A DNA stretch of 64,000 nt from Sphingobium aromaticiconvertens (GTDB taxonomy: Bacteria > Pseudomonadota > Alphaproteobacteria > Sphingomonadales > Sphingomonadaceae): positions 3,963,501 through 4,027,500 of the forward strand of contig NZ_JBANRJ010000001.1 in NCBI RefSeq assembly GCF_037154075.1, written 5' to 3'. This document shows, piece by piece, positions 1 to 9,629 of this stretch. The translations under genes were made by a program, and so were the position numbers. Within the stretch, counting starts at the first letter, position 1. Every line of letters begins with the position of its first letter. A model generated the notes under the pieces. The model did not search any database, had not been told where the DNA came from, and saw nothing but the letters and a program-made list of their open reading frames with translations.

Positions 1-2
1 TG

Positions 3-497
3 CTGCTCAACAACCTTCTCTACGACCTTTCCGAGATCGGCATCCCGTTCGACACCGCGGACAGCGGCGATCTGGCGCGTCCGCAGGGATGGGACATAAG
101 GGGGCTCGTACGCTTCACCGCGATCATGGGACCGCTTTCCTCGCTCTTCGACTTCGCGACTTTCGCGCTTCTGCTCGGCGTCTTCCACGTCGGCATCCCG
201 GAGTTTCGCACGGCCTGGTTCATGGAATCGATGATGACGCAGATCCTCGTCGTGTTCGTGATCCGTACATCCCGCCCGGCCTGGTCGAGCCGGCCTCACA
301 TCGTGCTGACGGTCACCGCGCTGGCCGGCCTGGCGGCAGCGCTGCTGCTGCCGCTGCTGCCTTCGGCCGGTCTGCTCGGCTTCGCGATACCGGGTGCAAC
401 CATATTCGGCGCCATCGCGCTGTTGGTGGCCGGCTATCTGGCAAGCGCGGAGTTCCTCAAGCGGTTCGCATTGCGGCCAGCGAGGTCCGCGCGTTGA
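3..497 (+). CDS. mgtA: Magnesium-translocating P-type ATPase, C-terminal part (gene cut by window edge)
   Basis: The reading frame is open from the first bases of the window and stops at 495-497, so only the last ~164 codons are present. The visible part begins LLNNLLYDLSEIGIPFD and continues with a TSSIFD-like segment (PLSSLFDFATFALL), the WFMES and QILVVFVIRTS stretches and three hydrophobic helices. These match the last transmembrane helices of MgtA/MgtB Mg2+ import ATPases as remembered from the family. The phosphorylation and nucleotide-binding domains lie upstream of the window. No partner gene is visible downstream. The family call is firm; choice between MgtA and MgtB is not possible from this fragment. 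Confidence 0.85.
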   Translation: MLNNLLYDLSEIGIPFDTADSGDLARPQGWDIRGLVRFTAIMGPLSSLFDFATFALLLGVFHVGIPEFRTAWFMESMMTQILVVFVIRTSRPAWSSRPHIVLTVTALAGLAAALLLPLLPSAGLLGFAIPGATIFGAIALLVAGYLASAEFLKRFALRPARSAR

Positions 498-554
498 TGA
501 CGAGGCCGCCGTGGCTGCATGACCGCGACCCTCGATCTTATCGGGATGGTTTGA

Positions 555-2204
<1,650 letters not shown>

Positions 2205-2234
2205 GCCAGCGCGAGTCCCTCGGATCATCGTCTC

Positions 2235-3836
2235 TCAATGCCGCCGGGCGGCGCGCTTGTCCCGGACCTTCTTGTAGCTCTCCAGAACAGCCCGCATATC
2301 GTCGAGCGCCTGCTGACGGATCCTGGCATCCTGTATTTCCGCCAGTTCGCGTTTCAGGCCGGCGGCGAAATCAGCGTAGCTGTTCTGCCAGTCGCGACCC
2401 ACGGCCTGCTGAAGCTCCGGGTCTCCGGTCTTGATCCGGGCTGCGGGCGTGCCGACGGGCAACCGGAACACTTCGCCCATCTCCGGCACGACGATGGAAG
2501 CGCTCAATTCGCGGGCCTGGGTGATGCGACGCAACGTCTCGATCGCCGTCGCTTCCCCATGCGAGAGGAAGAGACTGCCCCCGACAGGACGCCGCGCCTC
2601 CATCCACGCCAGCAGATCGTCCTGATCGGCGTGCGCCGAATAGGTGTCGATGTGCCGAATCTGGGCGCGCACGACGATGTCCTCACCCGAAATGCGCACG
2701 CGCTCGGCGCCGTCGAGAATGATCCGGCCCAGCGAACCCTCCGCCTGGAAGCCGACGAACAGTAGCGTGGATTCGCGTCGGAAGAGATTGTGCTTGAGAT
2801 GGTGCCGGATGCGGCCGCCTTCACACATGCCCGATGCCGCCATGATAATGGCGCCCGACAAGCTGTTCAGCCGGATCGATTCCGCGACATCATCGACGAA
2901 ATGAAAAGCCGTGTGACCAAAGACATTCTCGCCCTCCATATCCTCGAGCGACCCGGCATATTTGGCGAACACGCTGGTCGCGCGATTGGCCAAAGGGGAA
3001 TCGACGAAGACGGGGGTGGATGGAATGCGGTTGGCGTCGATCAGCGCGGCGATATCCAGCAGCAGTTCCTGCGTGCGCTCGAGCGCAAACACCGGAATGA
3101 TGAGATTACCACCGCGCGCCAGCGCGCCCTTGATTTCGGCTTCCAGCAAGGTTCGGCGCTCGCCGATGGCGAGATGGTCGCGCTTGCGGTCGCCGTAGGT
3201 GGATTCGCAGATGACATGATCGAATCCCGAGGGACCCTCGGGATTGCGTTGAAACGCCTTATGCTCGGGACCAAGGTCACCGGAACACAGGACATGCGTC
3301 CCACCGACATCGAGCTCAACCGACGCCGAGCCCAGGATGTGCCCGGCGTTCCAAAGGCGCGCTCTGAACCCGGGGACGGGCTCAAACCATGTCTCGAGCT
3401 CAACGGGCCGGGTCTGCCGCCACGCGGCCATCGCGTCCTGCTCGGTGTAGATCGGCAGGATCTCTGGCTGGTCCGCACGATCCTTGCGTCGATTGCGTCG
3501 GGTTGCGTCGCTCTCCTGGATGCGCCCCGCGTCGGCCAGCATGAACTCGAGCAGATCCGCCGTTGGCGCCGTGCACCAGATCTCGCCCGTGAAGCCTTCG
3601 GCCACGAGCCTGGGCAATAGTCCGCTATGATCGATATGGGCGTGGGTCAGGATGACCGCGTCGACCTCCTCCGCGTCGAACGGGAAGGCACTCCGGTTGA
3701 GCGCTTCGAGCGTACGGGAACCCTGGAAGAGCCCGCAATCGACAAGCAACCGTTTCCCGTCACGGCAGAATTCCATGCATGAGCCAGTGACAGTACGGGC
3801 TGCTCCGTGGAAGGCGAGTGTGAGGTCGTCAGTCAT
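2235..3836 (-). CDS. MBL-fold metallo-hydrolase with beta-CASP / RNA-specificity domains
   Basis: A protein of 533 residues. The metallo-beta-lactamase core shows the zinc motif THAHIDHSG at residues 64-72, followed by a second metal-site histidine in WNAGHILGSASVEL and the aspartate in LCSGDLG. A beta-CASP insertion follows (VFALERTQELL, FVDSPLA, MAASGMCEGGRIRHHL) and a C-terminal RMMBL-like segment (IDTYSAHADQDDLLAW, LSHGEATA). Proteins of this architecture are related to CPSF-73 and archaeal RNA nucleases; bacterial members of this clade are presumed RNases but poorly characterised. The C-terminal 50 residues are charged and coiled-coil-like. It stands alone, convergent with the CoA-transferase gene. 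Confidence 0.9.
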   Translation of the reverse strand: MTDDLTLAFHGAARTVTGSCMEFCRDGKRLLVDCGLFQGSRTLEALNRSAFPFDAEEVDAVILTHAHIDHSGLLPRLVAEGFTGEIWCTAPTADLLEFMLADAGRIQESDATRRNRRKDRADQPEILPIYTEQDAMAAWRQTRPVELETWFEPVPGFRARLWNAGHILGSASVELDVGGTHVLCSGDLGPEHKAFQRNPEGPSGFDHVICESTYGDRKRDHLAIGERRTLLEAEIKGALARGGNLIIPVFALERTQELLLDIAALIDANRIPSTPVFVDSPLANRATSVFAKYAGSLEDMEGENVFGHTAFHFVDDVAESIRLNSLSGAIIMAASGMCEGGRIRHHLKHNLFRRESTLLFVGFQAEGSLGRIILDGAERVRISGEDIVVRAQIRHIDTYSAHADQDDLLAWMEARRPVGGSLFLSHGEATAIETLRRITQARELSASIVVPEMGEVFRLPVGTPAARIKTGDPELQQAVGRDWQNSYADFAAGLKRELAEIQDARIRQQALDDMRAVLESYKKVRDKRAARRH

Positions 3837-4141
3837 GAAGTATCAGATCATTGTCCTGGATCGGCTGGGGACAGGTCGTTTCTCCCACTCGAACTTGCCC
3901 ATGTCCATTGTTTCGGCGGAGAGTGTCCGACGCGTTGCAAGCGAAGCAACCCAAGCAGGACTTGCCGCCACGAAAACAGTATTTGGGACGATATTCTGGG
4001 CGGCATTCATCCGGACGTTGGCTGAGCAGCCTATCGGCGCGGATGGCGCCGCGATCAACGAAGCTTCAAATTCAGAAGAGATGGCGCGGATGCGGCCGCC
4101 GGAAATCGTCGGCAGCCGCTCCGCCATTCGCCAGACGAAGG
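3837..4141. other. Intergenic region between beta-CASP hydrolase and BON gene
   Basis: About 305 bases without a convincing gene. It must hold the minus-strand promoter of the beta-CASP gene. Short overlapping reading frames exist on both strands, but none has a ribosome binding site, recognisable motif or composition like the neighbours. I see no TACGTAG-type element here. Confidence 0.5.
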
Positions 4142-4792
4142 TCAGACGACGACGATATTATCCTCGACCTTGGTCACGCCGGGAGCGGCCCATGCAGCGC
4201 GCTCGGCGATCTGCCGCTCGTTCCACGCCCTGACCTTGCCGCCCAGCGTCACCTTGCCGCCATCGGTGAACACGGTGACCGAAGCGGCGTCGAGATCGGC
4301 GTTGCGCTTGATCGCCGCCACGATCCGATCCTTGACGTCGCCGGAGGTCGGCAGCGTGTGCAGTTCGATCAAGTTGCTGACGCCGATGACGCCGTTGACC
4401 TTGCCGGCGACCTTTCTGGCCTCATCACTCTGATAATACCAGTCGACCGTGCCGCTCAGCGTCACCCAGCCATGCTCGACCTTCACCGCGATCTTGTCGT
4501 CGGGGATCGAGACGTTCCAGGAGAACAAGTCGAGGATGCGCTTGGCGATTTCATGATCGGCCGTCTTCGGATCGGAGGCGAAGCGCACCTTGATCTCCTC
4601 GGCGAGCGCCTTGACCCCAGCAACGCGCCGGGTTGCCTTCTCCGCCGCCATCTTCTGCGGATAGCTTTTGACGAATCCGGAAAGTGTGACGACGCCGTCC
4701 GTCACGGCCACGCCGATATCGGCGTGGTCGATGCTCGGCTCCCACGCCAGCTCATCGAGAACGTCACGCTGTAATTGACTGTCGCTTTTCAT
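4142..4792 (-). CDS. Triple BON-domain stress protein (copy 1)
   Basis: A 216-residue soluble protein made of three BON repeats: about residues 5-70 (IGVAVTDGVVTLSGFV), 78-145 (IAVKVEHGWVTLSGTVDW) and 152-215 (VTVFTDGGKVTLGGKV). BON domains resemble those of OsmY and are thought to bind phospholipid or membrane surfaces. There is no signal peptide visible, so a cytoplasmic or peripheral location is likely. Start ATG at 4792 has a strong AAGGAGAT site. It overlaps the end of the upstream histidine kinase gene by 29 bases, so the two are translated together. It is about 89% identical to the protein at 34434-35087 and related to the decayed copy at 8034-8681. Confidence 0.9.
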   Translation of the reverse strand: MKSDSQLQRDVLDELAWEPSIDHADIGVAVTDGVVTLSGFVKSYPQKMAAEKATRRVAGVKALAEEIKVRFASDPKTADHEIAKRILDLFSWNVSIPDDKIAVKVEHGWVTLSGTVDWYYQSDEARKVAGKVNGVIGVSNLIELHTLPTSGDVKDRIVAAIKRNADLDAASVTVFTDGGKVTLGGKVRAWNERQIAERAAWAAPGVTKVEDNIVVV

Positions 4793-5519
4793 GTCTGATC
4801 TCCTTGCGGGTCATTCTATTCCACCGGGCGGGGGCCGTCGCGGCGGTCTCAGCGCCGGCGACCTTGAGGACCAGCGGCAAGTTCAGGGAAGCGACGGAGC
4901 CGCGGTTCTCGCTGCTCCGGAAACGCAGGCGGCCATGGGCGTTCTCGACGAAATGCCGGACGCGGTCGAGGCCGAAGCCGTTCACGGAGGGCTGTTCGAA
5001 TCGATGCAGCGCCGCGTGGAGTTCGGCGGCGCTCATGCCGCGGCCATTATCGGCGACGATGAGCCGGACGCGGCCTCCGAGCCGTCTGGTCCGGATCCGG
5101 ATGACGCCCGGTCTCACCAATGCCGCGCAGGCGTTGGAGACCAGCTCCAGGATCACGGCGTCCAGATCGGCGGGATCGAGCTTCACGGGCAGTGAGCCGA
5201 CGGCCGGTTCGAACCGGATTTCGACGTGCCGACCGGCGCGCGCGCGCATCAGCGACCCGAGACCGGCGAGATGCTCGTTGAGGTCGAAGCGCGTCGCGGC
5301 GCCTCCCGATCGGCCTTGCCCGAGCATCGCGCTGGTAAGTCGTCCCCCGCGCCACGCGGCGTCCTCGATCGCGTCGAGCAGCAATGTCCGCCGATCGCCC
5401 GTCGGCCTGTCGTCCAGCATGTGCCGCGCGGAGGCCACGACGCCGAAGAGGTTGCGCAGATCGTGAATAGTCTCACGCGTGGATATATCCGGATCCTGGT
5501 GAAGTGAGACACTGTGCAT
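4764..5519 (-). CDS. Small soluble sensor histidine kinase (HDLRN-type, HATPase_c)
   Basis: A 251-residue protein without membrane segments or a sensory domain. Residues 17-35 contain the H-box TIHDLRNLFGVVASARHML, with His19 the probable phospho-acceptor. A HATPase_c domain follows: N-box ELVSNACAALV, G1-box VADNGRGM, and G2-like GFGLDRVRHFVENAHG. It looks like a minimal kinase that would need a partner for signal input. No response regulator adjoins it; instead it overlaps the BON gene by 29 bases, so its products are co-expressed. GGAGGG lies close to the ATG, and a CCTAAGTA element sits about 62 bases upstream. Its partner regulator is unknown. Confidence 0.78.
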   Translation of the reverse strand: MHSVSLHQDPDISTRETIHDLRNLFGVVASARHMLDDRPTGDRRTLLLDAIEDAAWRGGRLTSAMLGQGRSGGAATRFDLNEHLAGLGSLMRARAGRHVEIRFEPAVGSLPVKLDPADLDAVILELVSNACAALVRPGVIRIRTRRLGGRVRLIVADNGRGMSAAELHAALHRFEQPSVNGFGLDRVRHFVENAHGRLRFRSSENRGSVASLNLPLVLKVAGAETAATAPARWNRMTRKEIRHEKRQSITA

Positions 5520-5580
5520 GGCGCCCTCCGTTGACGCAATTCTTGTCCCTCTCAGGAAGCGCCCGGAGAATCGGGAATGT

Positions 5581-5588
5581 TACTTAGG
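5581..5588 (-). promoter_or_regulatory. Putative FixJ-type site upstream of histidine kinase-BON operon
   Basis: TACTTAGG on the plus strand (CCTAAGTA toward the gene), 62 bases before the kinase start. It belongs to the recurring TACNTAG family described under findings. The assignment rests on recurrence and position only. Confidence 0.4.
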
Positions 5589-5666
5589 GGTCGATCCCCC
5601 GTGCTCGCGTCCTTCCATATTGATGTTTCACGCCGCGGGCTCTTGGCGACGGCTTCATCGTGGCCG

Positions 5667-6791
5667 TCAGCCGAGCGACACGCCGACCATTGCCCCGGCA
5701 CCGTAGGTGACTGCGGCAGCGGCAATCCCGATGACGAGTTGGCGCGCCGCCGAGAACAGCGCGGAACGGCCGGTGAAAAGGCTCGTGCCGGCGCCGATCA
5801 GCGCGAGGGCAAGGCCACTGGCGGCCAGGCTGGCGATCAGCGCCGGTCGCCCCGAGAGCAGCAGGAATGGCGCGACCGGGATGATCGCGCCGGTCGCAAA
5901 GAGCAGGAACGACCATGTCGCGGCCGTCCAGGCGGACCCGCCGAGCTGATCCGGATCGATCCCGAGCTCCTCGCGCGCCAGCGTGTCGAGCGCGGTTCCT
6001 TCATTGCTCAGCAGCCGCTCCGCCAGTGCGCGCGCCTGTGGTTCGGCGATGCCTTTGGCCTGATAGATCAGGACAAGCTCCTCCTTCTCTTCCCCGGGAA
6101 CCTCGCGCAACTCTTCGGCTTCGGTCGCGATCTGGCTCTGGTAGAGTTCGCGCGAGCTTGTGACCGACAGCCATTCGCCCATCGCCATCGAGCAAGCGCC
6201 CGCGACAAGACCGGCAAGCCCCGTGAGCAACAGCGTATTGTCCGCCGCGGCGGCGCCGGCCACACCCATCACCAGGCTGAGATTGGAGACGAGGCCGTCA
6301 TTGGCTCCGAGCACGGCGGCGCGCAATGTGTTGCCACCGCCGCGGTGGCGTCCCTCGAGGAGCGCGATCGTCGGTCCGGAAAGACCTCCTTTGCCGGCGG
6401 CGGCCCGCATCAGCGCGGCATGCGATCGCTCGTCGCCCGGAAGCCCGGCGGCCCTCGCCTCGGGCTGTGCGTCATAGGCCGTGCTGCCGCGCATCTCGCT
6501 GGCCGCGATCGCCGGCAGAACGAAAGCCGGTCCGAATCGCTTCGCCAGCCAGGAGAGGATGCGTGCGCTTGCGGAGGGAGCAGGCGAAAAATGGCCGCCG
6601 CCGGCTTCGATCCGCTTGCGCCAGAACTCGCCATGGGCCTGCTCGACCGCGGCGAGCCGGTGGAACACCTCGGCCAGCTTTGGATCGGTCTCGCTCTCGG
6701 CCAGCGCCGCATAGACCGCCGCGCCGTCGACCTCGCCCTGGAGATTGGAGCGATAGCGCGGCAGAGGGTCAGGGTCGGTCCCGGTCGTCAA
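5667..6791 (-). CDS. mbfA: Membrane-bound ferritin-like/VIT1 iron exporter (MbfA type)
   Basis: A 374-residue fusion. The N-terminal ~145 residues form a ferritin-like (erythrin) domain with diiron-type ligands Glu20, Glu50-x-x-His53 and a later ERSHAALM motif. The C-terminal part is a VIT1/CCC1 transporter domain beginning AVLGANDGLVSNLSLVMGV, with about five membrane helices. Such proteins export Fe2+ and protect against iron and peroxide stress in rhizobia and relatives. The only available start is a TTG at 6791 that overlaps the stop codon of the upstream alcohol dehydrogenase (TTGA), which implies translational coupling. The Shine-Dalgarno signal is weak. Function is inferred from domain architecture. 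Confidence 0.87.
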   Translation of the reverse strand: MTTGTDPDPLPRYRSNLQGEVDGAAVYAALAESETDPKLAEVFHRLAAVEQAHGEFWRKRIEAGGGHFSPAPSASARILSWLAKRFGPAFVLPAIAASEMRGSTAYDAQPEARAAGLPGDERSHAALMRAAAGKGGLSGPTIALLEGRHRGGGNTLRAAVLGANDGLVSNLSLVMGVAGAAAADNTLLLTGLAGLVAGACSMAMGEWLSVTSSRELYQSQIATEAEELREVPGEEKEELVLIYQAKGIAEPQARALAERLLSNEGTALDTLAREELGIDPDQLGGSAWTAATWSFLLFATGAIIPVAPFLLLSGRPALIASLAASGLALALIGAGTSLFTGRSALFSAARQLVIGIAAAAVTYGAGAMVGVSLG

Positions 6792-7825
6792 GCTTCTATG
6801 ATCACTTTCAGTGCCTGGGTCGTAGCGGCGCGGCCGAACGTATCATAGGCGTCGAGAATGTCCGCCAGCGCGAAACGGTGCGTGATCAGCAGCTTGGGAT
6901 CGATCTTCTTAGATTGAACCGTCTTGAGCAGCATCGGCGTCGTCGCGGTGTCGACCAGCCGCGTCGTGATCGAGATGTTGTGCGACCAGAGCCGCTCCAG
7001 ATGGAGGTCGACCTTGGAGCCGTGGACGCCGATATTGGCGATCACGCCGCCCGGGGCGACGATGTCCTGGCACAGCACGAAGGTGGCGGGAATGCCCACA
7101 GCCTCGATCGCGGCGTCGACGCCGCGTCCCTCGGTCAGCACCTTCACCGCGTCAGCCGCTTTCCCGTCGGCGCTGTTGACGACGTGCGTCGCGCCGAAAC
7201 GGCGGGCGACTTCCAGCCGGTTGTCGTCGAGATCGATCATAATGATCTGGGCAGGAGAATAGAATTGCGCGGTCAGCAACGTCGCGAGCCCGATCGGCCC
7301 CGCGCCGACGATGGCGACGCTGCTCCCGGGCGCGACCTTGCCGTTGAGCACGCCGCACTCGAAGCCGGTCGGCAAGATGTCGCTCAGCATCACCAGGGCC
7401 TCCTCGTCGGCGCCCTCGGGGATCGGGTAGAGGCTGGTGTCAGCATGGGGGATGCGGACATATTCGGCCTGGGTGCCGTCGATCTCATTGCCGAGGATCC
7501 AGCCTCCCGTCGTGCAATGCGAATACATGCCGCGACGGCAATAGTCGCACCGGCCGCAGGCAGTGACGCACGAGATGAGCACGCGGTCGCCCGGCTTGAA
7601 GACGGTGACGCCCGCGCCGATCGCCTCGACCACGCCCACGCCTTCATGACCGAGGATGCGGCCCGGGGCGCAGGTCGCGACGTCGCCCTTCAGGATATGC
7701 AAGTCCGTCCCGCAGATCGTCGTCCGCGTGATGCGAACGACCGCGTCGCCGGCGTCGCGGATTTCGGGCTTGGGCCGGTCCTCGAGCGCCTTGGCGCCTG
7801 GACCCTGATAAACGAGCGCTTTCAT
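6788..7825 (-). CDS. Zinc-dependent alcohol dehydrogenase (MDR family)
   Basis: A 345-residue medium-chain dehydrogenase. The catalytic zinc site is seen in TICGTDLHILKGD and GRILGHEGVG, the structural zinc site in CGRCDYCRRGMYSHC, and the NAD-binding Rossmann motif in VAIVGAGPIGLATLL with an acidic residue following (MIDLDDNRLE), which favours NAD(H). I chose the ATG at 7825, preceded by AAAGG; the frame extends 11 codons further upstream without support. The gene overlaps mbfA by 4 bases. A CCGTAGATTAACGG element lies about 106 bases upstream. It probably reoxidises NADH with aldehydes during oxygen limitation, but the substrate is not determined. Confidence 0.88.
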   Translation of the reverse strand: MKALVYQGPGAKALEDRPKPEIRDAGDAVVRITRTTICGTDLHILKGDVATCAPGRILGHEGVGVVEAIGAGVTVFKPGDRVLISCVTACGRCDYCRRGMYSHCTTGGWILGNEIDGTQAEYVRIPHADTSLYPIPEGADEEALVMLSDILPTGFECGVLNGKVAPGSSVAIVGAGPIGLATLLTAQFYSPAQIIMIDLDDNRLEVARRFGATHVVNSADGKAADAVKVLTEGRGVDAAIEAVGIPATFVLCQDIVAPGGVIANIGVHGSKVDLHLERLWSHNISITTRLVDTATTPMLLKTVQSKKIDPKLLITHRFALADILDAYDTFGRAATTQALKVIIEA

Positions 7826-7930
7826 GCACAAACCTTTCTGTAGCCGAATGTCGGACATGCGCCTTGGCGCGTCCCTTCAGGACCGGTGATGAAGACCAGC
7901 GATGTGAACCCGGACTCGCGCCGAACCTAT

Positions 7931-7944
7931 CCGTAGATTAACGG
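7931..7944. promoter_or_regulatory. CCGTAGATTAACGG inverted-repeat element
   Basis: A 14-base element with CCGT/ACGG arms, about 106 bases before the alcohol dehydrogenase start at 7825. It is almost identical to the element at 8938-8951 ahead of the hdeD-like gene (one central base differs). It may be a FixJ-family operator; this is inference. Confidence 0.45.
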
Positions 7945-8033
7945 AAGGATCGAATCCTGTCGGCGTCTTGTGACCTCTGACGGGTTTCAGCTGTCCCGTG
8001 GGGCTGGCTAGAGATAAGTCTCTGGCGCTGGAA

Positions 8034-8681
8034 TGTCCCGATAACGGAACGCGATATCCAGAAGCGCCGAGAGACTTGTGACGCTCAAACGAGCGTCACC
8101 GCCGCCCATATCGGTGTCACAGCGAACGCTGGCGTCGTGACGCTCACGGGTCATGTCGAAAGCTTTGCGGAAAAGCAGGCAGCCGAAACCGCGGCGCGCA
8201 GGGTGAAGGGCGTCAAGACAGTGGCCGAGGAGATCGAGATCCGGCTCCCTTTCGATGACCGACATTTCGGCTGCCGCGATCGGTCGTCTCGCCTGGGACG
8301 TTTCCGTTCCGCTCGACTCCATCAAGGTAAAGGTCGAAAAGGGGTGGATCACCCTGACCGGCGAGGTCGACTGGCACTATCAGAAGGACAGTGCCGAACA
8401 GGATGTCCGACGGCTGCTCGGCGTGATCGACGTGTCCAACCAGATCACGATCAAGCGCCGGGTCGACGTCTCGAATATCAGCGACGACATCATGCACGAT
8501 CATGCACGCGCTTCATCGTTCGTGGTTCTTCGACCCGAAGACTATCACGGTCAGCGCGCAGGAGGGGAATGTCGTGCTCTCCGGAACGGTTCACTCGCCG
8601 CACGACAGGCGGGTTGCCGCGGCAACGGCATGGGCCGCACCGGGGGTCACCGATGTGCGGAATGACATCATCATCTCGTGA
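8034..8681 (+). pseudogene. Decayed triple BON-domain gene
   Basis: Three BON repeats can be read only by switching frame. The first is IGVTANAGVVTLTGHVESF with AEKQAAETAARRVKGVKTV (about 8097-8245). The second, in a different frame, is SIKVKVEKGWITLTGEVDW (about 8255-8470). The third, again in another frame, ends KTITVSAQEGNVVLSG to NDIIIS with a stop at 8679-8681. The N-terminal start region is also degraded and no intact start is visible. The order and motifs match the intact copies at 4142-4792 and 34434-35087, but identity is clearly lower, so this is an old paralogue rather than a fresh duplicate. At least two frameshifts make a full-length product impossible. Confidence 0.75.
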
Positions 8682-9026
8682 ACGCGGTGACGGGCTCTGG
8701 TAAACGACGATATTGTTGCTGCGCTGGTTGATAAGGCGCGCGTCGCCGTTCATGATACCGGGACGGCCGAGGACGAGATCCCGCTGCCTGCCAGCTACGC
8801 TGTGGCTGGCCGCAAATGGCTGTAGGCCATGGGTCGGATATGCTTACCGGGTGTGACTTCTGGCGGCTCCTGCGACAGCACGAGAACGTTGTTTGAATGT
8901 TGCGCTGAACTGAACCGTTGGGGGGCGCGGCGCCAATCCGTAGATAAACGGAGTGTGCTGGAGATCGCCGGAGCCTAGCAAGCAGTCGTTGGGCGTTGGA
9001 CCGTAGAGGCATAGGAGGCGAACATC
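8682..9026. other. Intergenic region with promoter of hdeD-like gene
   Basis: About 345 bases. The right end contains the CCGTAGATAAACGG element and the promoter for the downstream gene. The left part may hold further debris of the BON pseudogene region; a short frame ending EDEIPLPASYAVAGRKWL can be read but I do not recognise it. Confidence 0.45.
8938..8951. promoter_or_regulatory. CCGTAGATAAACGG inverted-repeat element
   Basis: Near-duplicate of the element at 7931-7944, positioned 76-89 bases upstream of the hdeD-like start at 9027. It is a candidate binding site for the FixJ-type regulator or another LuxR-type activator. Confidence 0.45.
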
Positions 9027-9623
9027 ATGATCTACACGCAAGGATCGCGCTTCGGCGACGGCCCGGCTTCGCTCGAGCAGCGCGGCGCATGGCGCTGGTT
9101 CGCGGCGCTCGGCATCGCGCTTGTTCTGTTGGGGGCCATTGCGTCCGCAAACCTGTTCATCACGACCGTTGCAGCGACTTTTTACGTCGGGGCCGTCATG
9201 CTCGTCGCTGGCGCGTTCCAGATCATCCATGCCTTCGGCGTCAGAAAATGGACGCGGTTCACATTCTGGCTTCTCAGCGGATTACTTTATCTTGCGGCCG
9301 CTGCCGCGATGTTCCTCGATCCCCTGTTCGCGGCCACCCTGCTGACCCTGTTCCTCGGCGTCTCGCTCGGACTCTCCGGCGTTCTGCGTCTCTTCATCGC
9401 GCTTACAACGCGCACGCCGCCCCGTTGGGGATGGATGGCCGTCTCGGCCGTTGCGAGCATTGCCGTCGCGCTGGTGATTGCACTCGGCTGGCCGGTCAAT
9501 TCGATCTGGGTTCTCGGGCTGGTGCTGTCGATAGACCTGCTGTTCCAGGGGGTCGCCCTCCTCCTGATCGGTCTGTCCCTGCGTAACGCCACGTTCTGCA
9601 TGCGCGCTTCGGGCTGGCGCTAG
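9027..9623 (+). CDS. HdeD family (DUF308) membrane protein
   Basis: A 198-residue integral membrane protein with six predicted hydrophobic helices in three pairs, for example FAALGIALVLLGAIASANLF, FYVGAVMLVAGAFQIIHAF and FTFWLLSGLLYLAAAAAMFL. This internal repeat and the length match HdeD/DUF308 proteins, which are linked to acid or general stress tolerance but have no established mechanism. The ATG at 9027 follows GGAGGCGAACATC. The SulP gene begins 6 bases after its stop, so the two probably form one transcript. The CCGTAGATAAACGG element upstream suggests stress- or oxygen-linked control. Confidence 0.85.
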   Translation: MIYTQGSRFGDGPASLEQRGAWRWFAALGIALVLLGAIASANLFITTVAATFYVGAVMLVAGAFQIIHAFGVRKWTRFTFWLLSGLLYLAAAAAMFLDPLFAATLLTLFLGVSLGLSGVLRLFIALTTRTPPRWGWMAVSAVASIAVALVIALGWPVNSIWVLGLVLSIDLLFQGVALLLIGLSLRNATFCMRASGWR

Positions 9624-9629
9624 AGCGCA

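Noticed and set aside
3843..4127. Possible small minus-strand gene between beta-CASP and BON genes
   Set aside because: No ribosome binding site, no hydrophobic or domain pattern, and competing frames of similar length on the other strand.
8034..8681. Two separate small BON genes instead of one pseudogene
   Set aside because: The pieces follow the order and spacing of the intact three-repeat paralogues and lack own starts.
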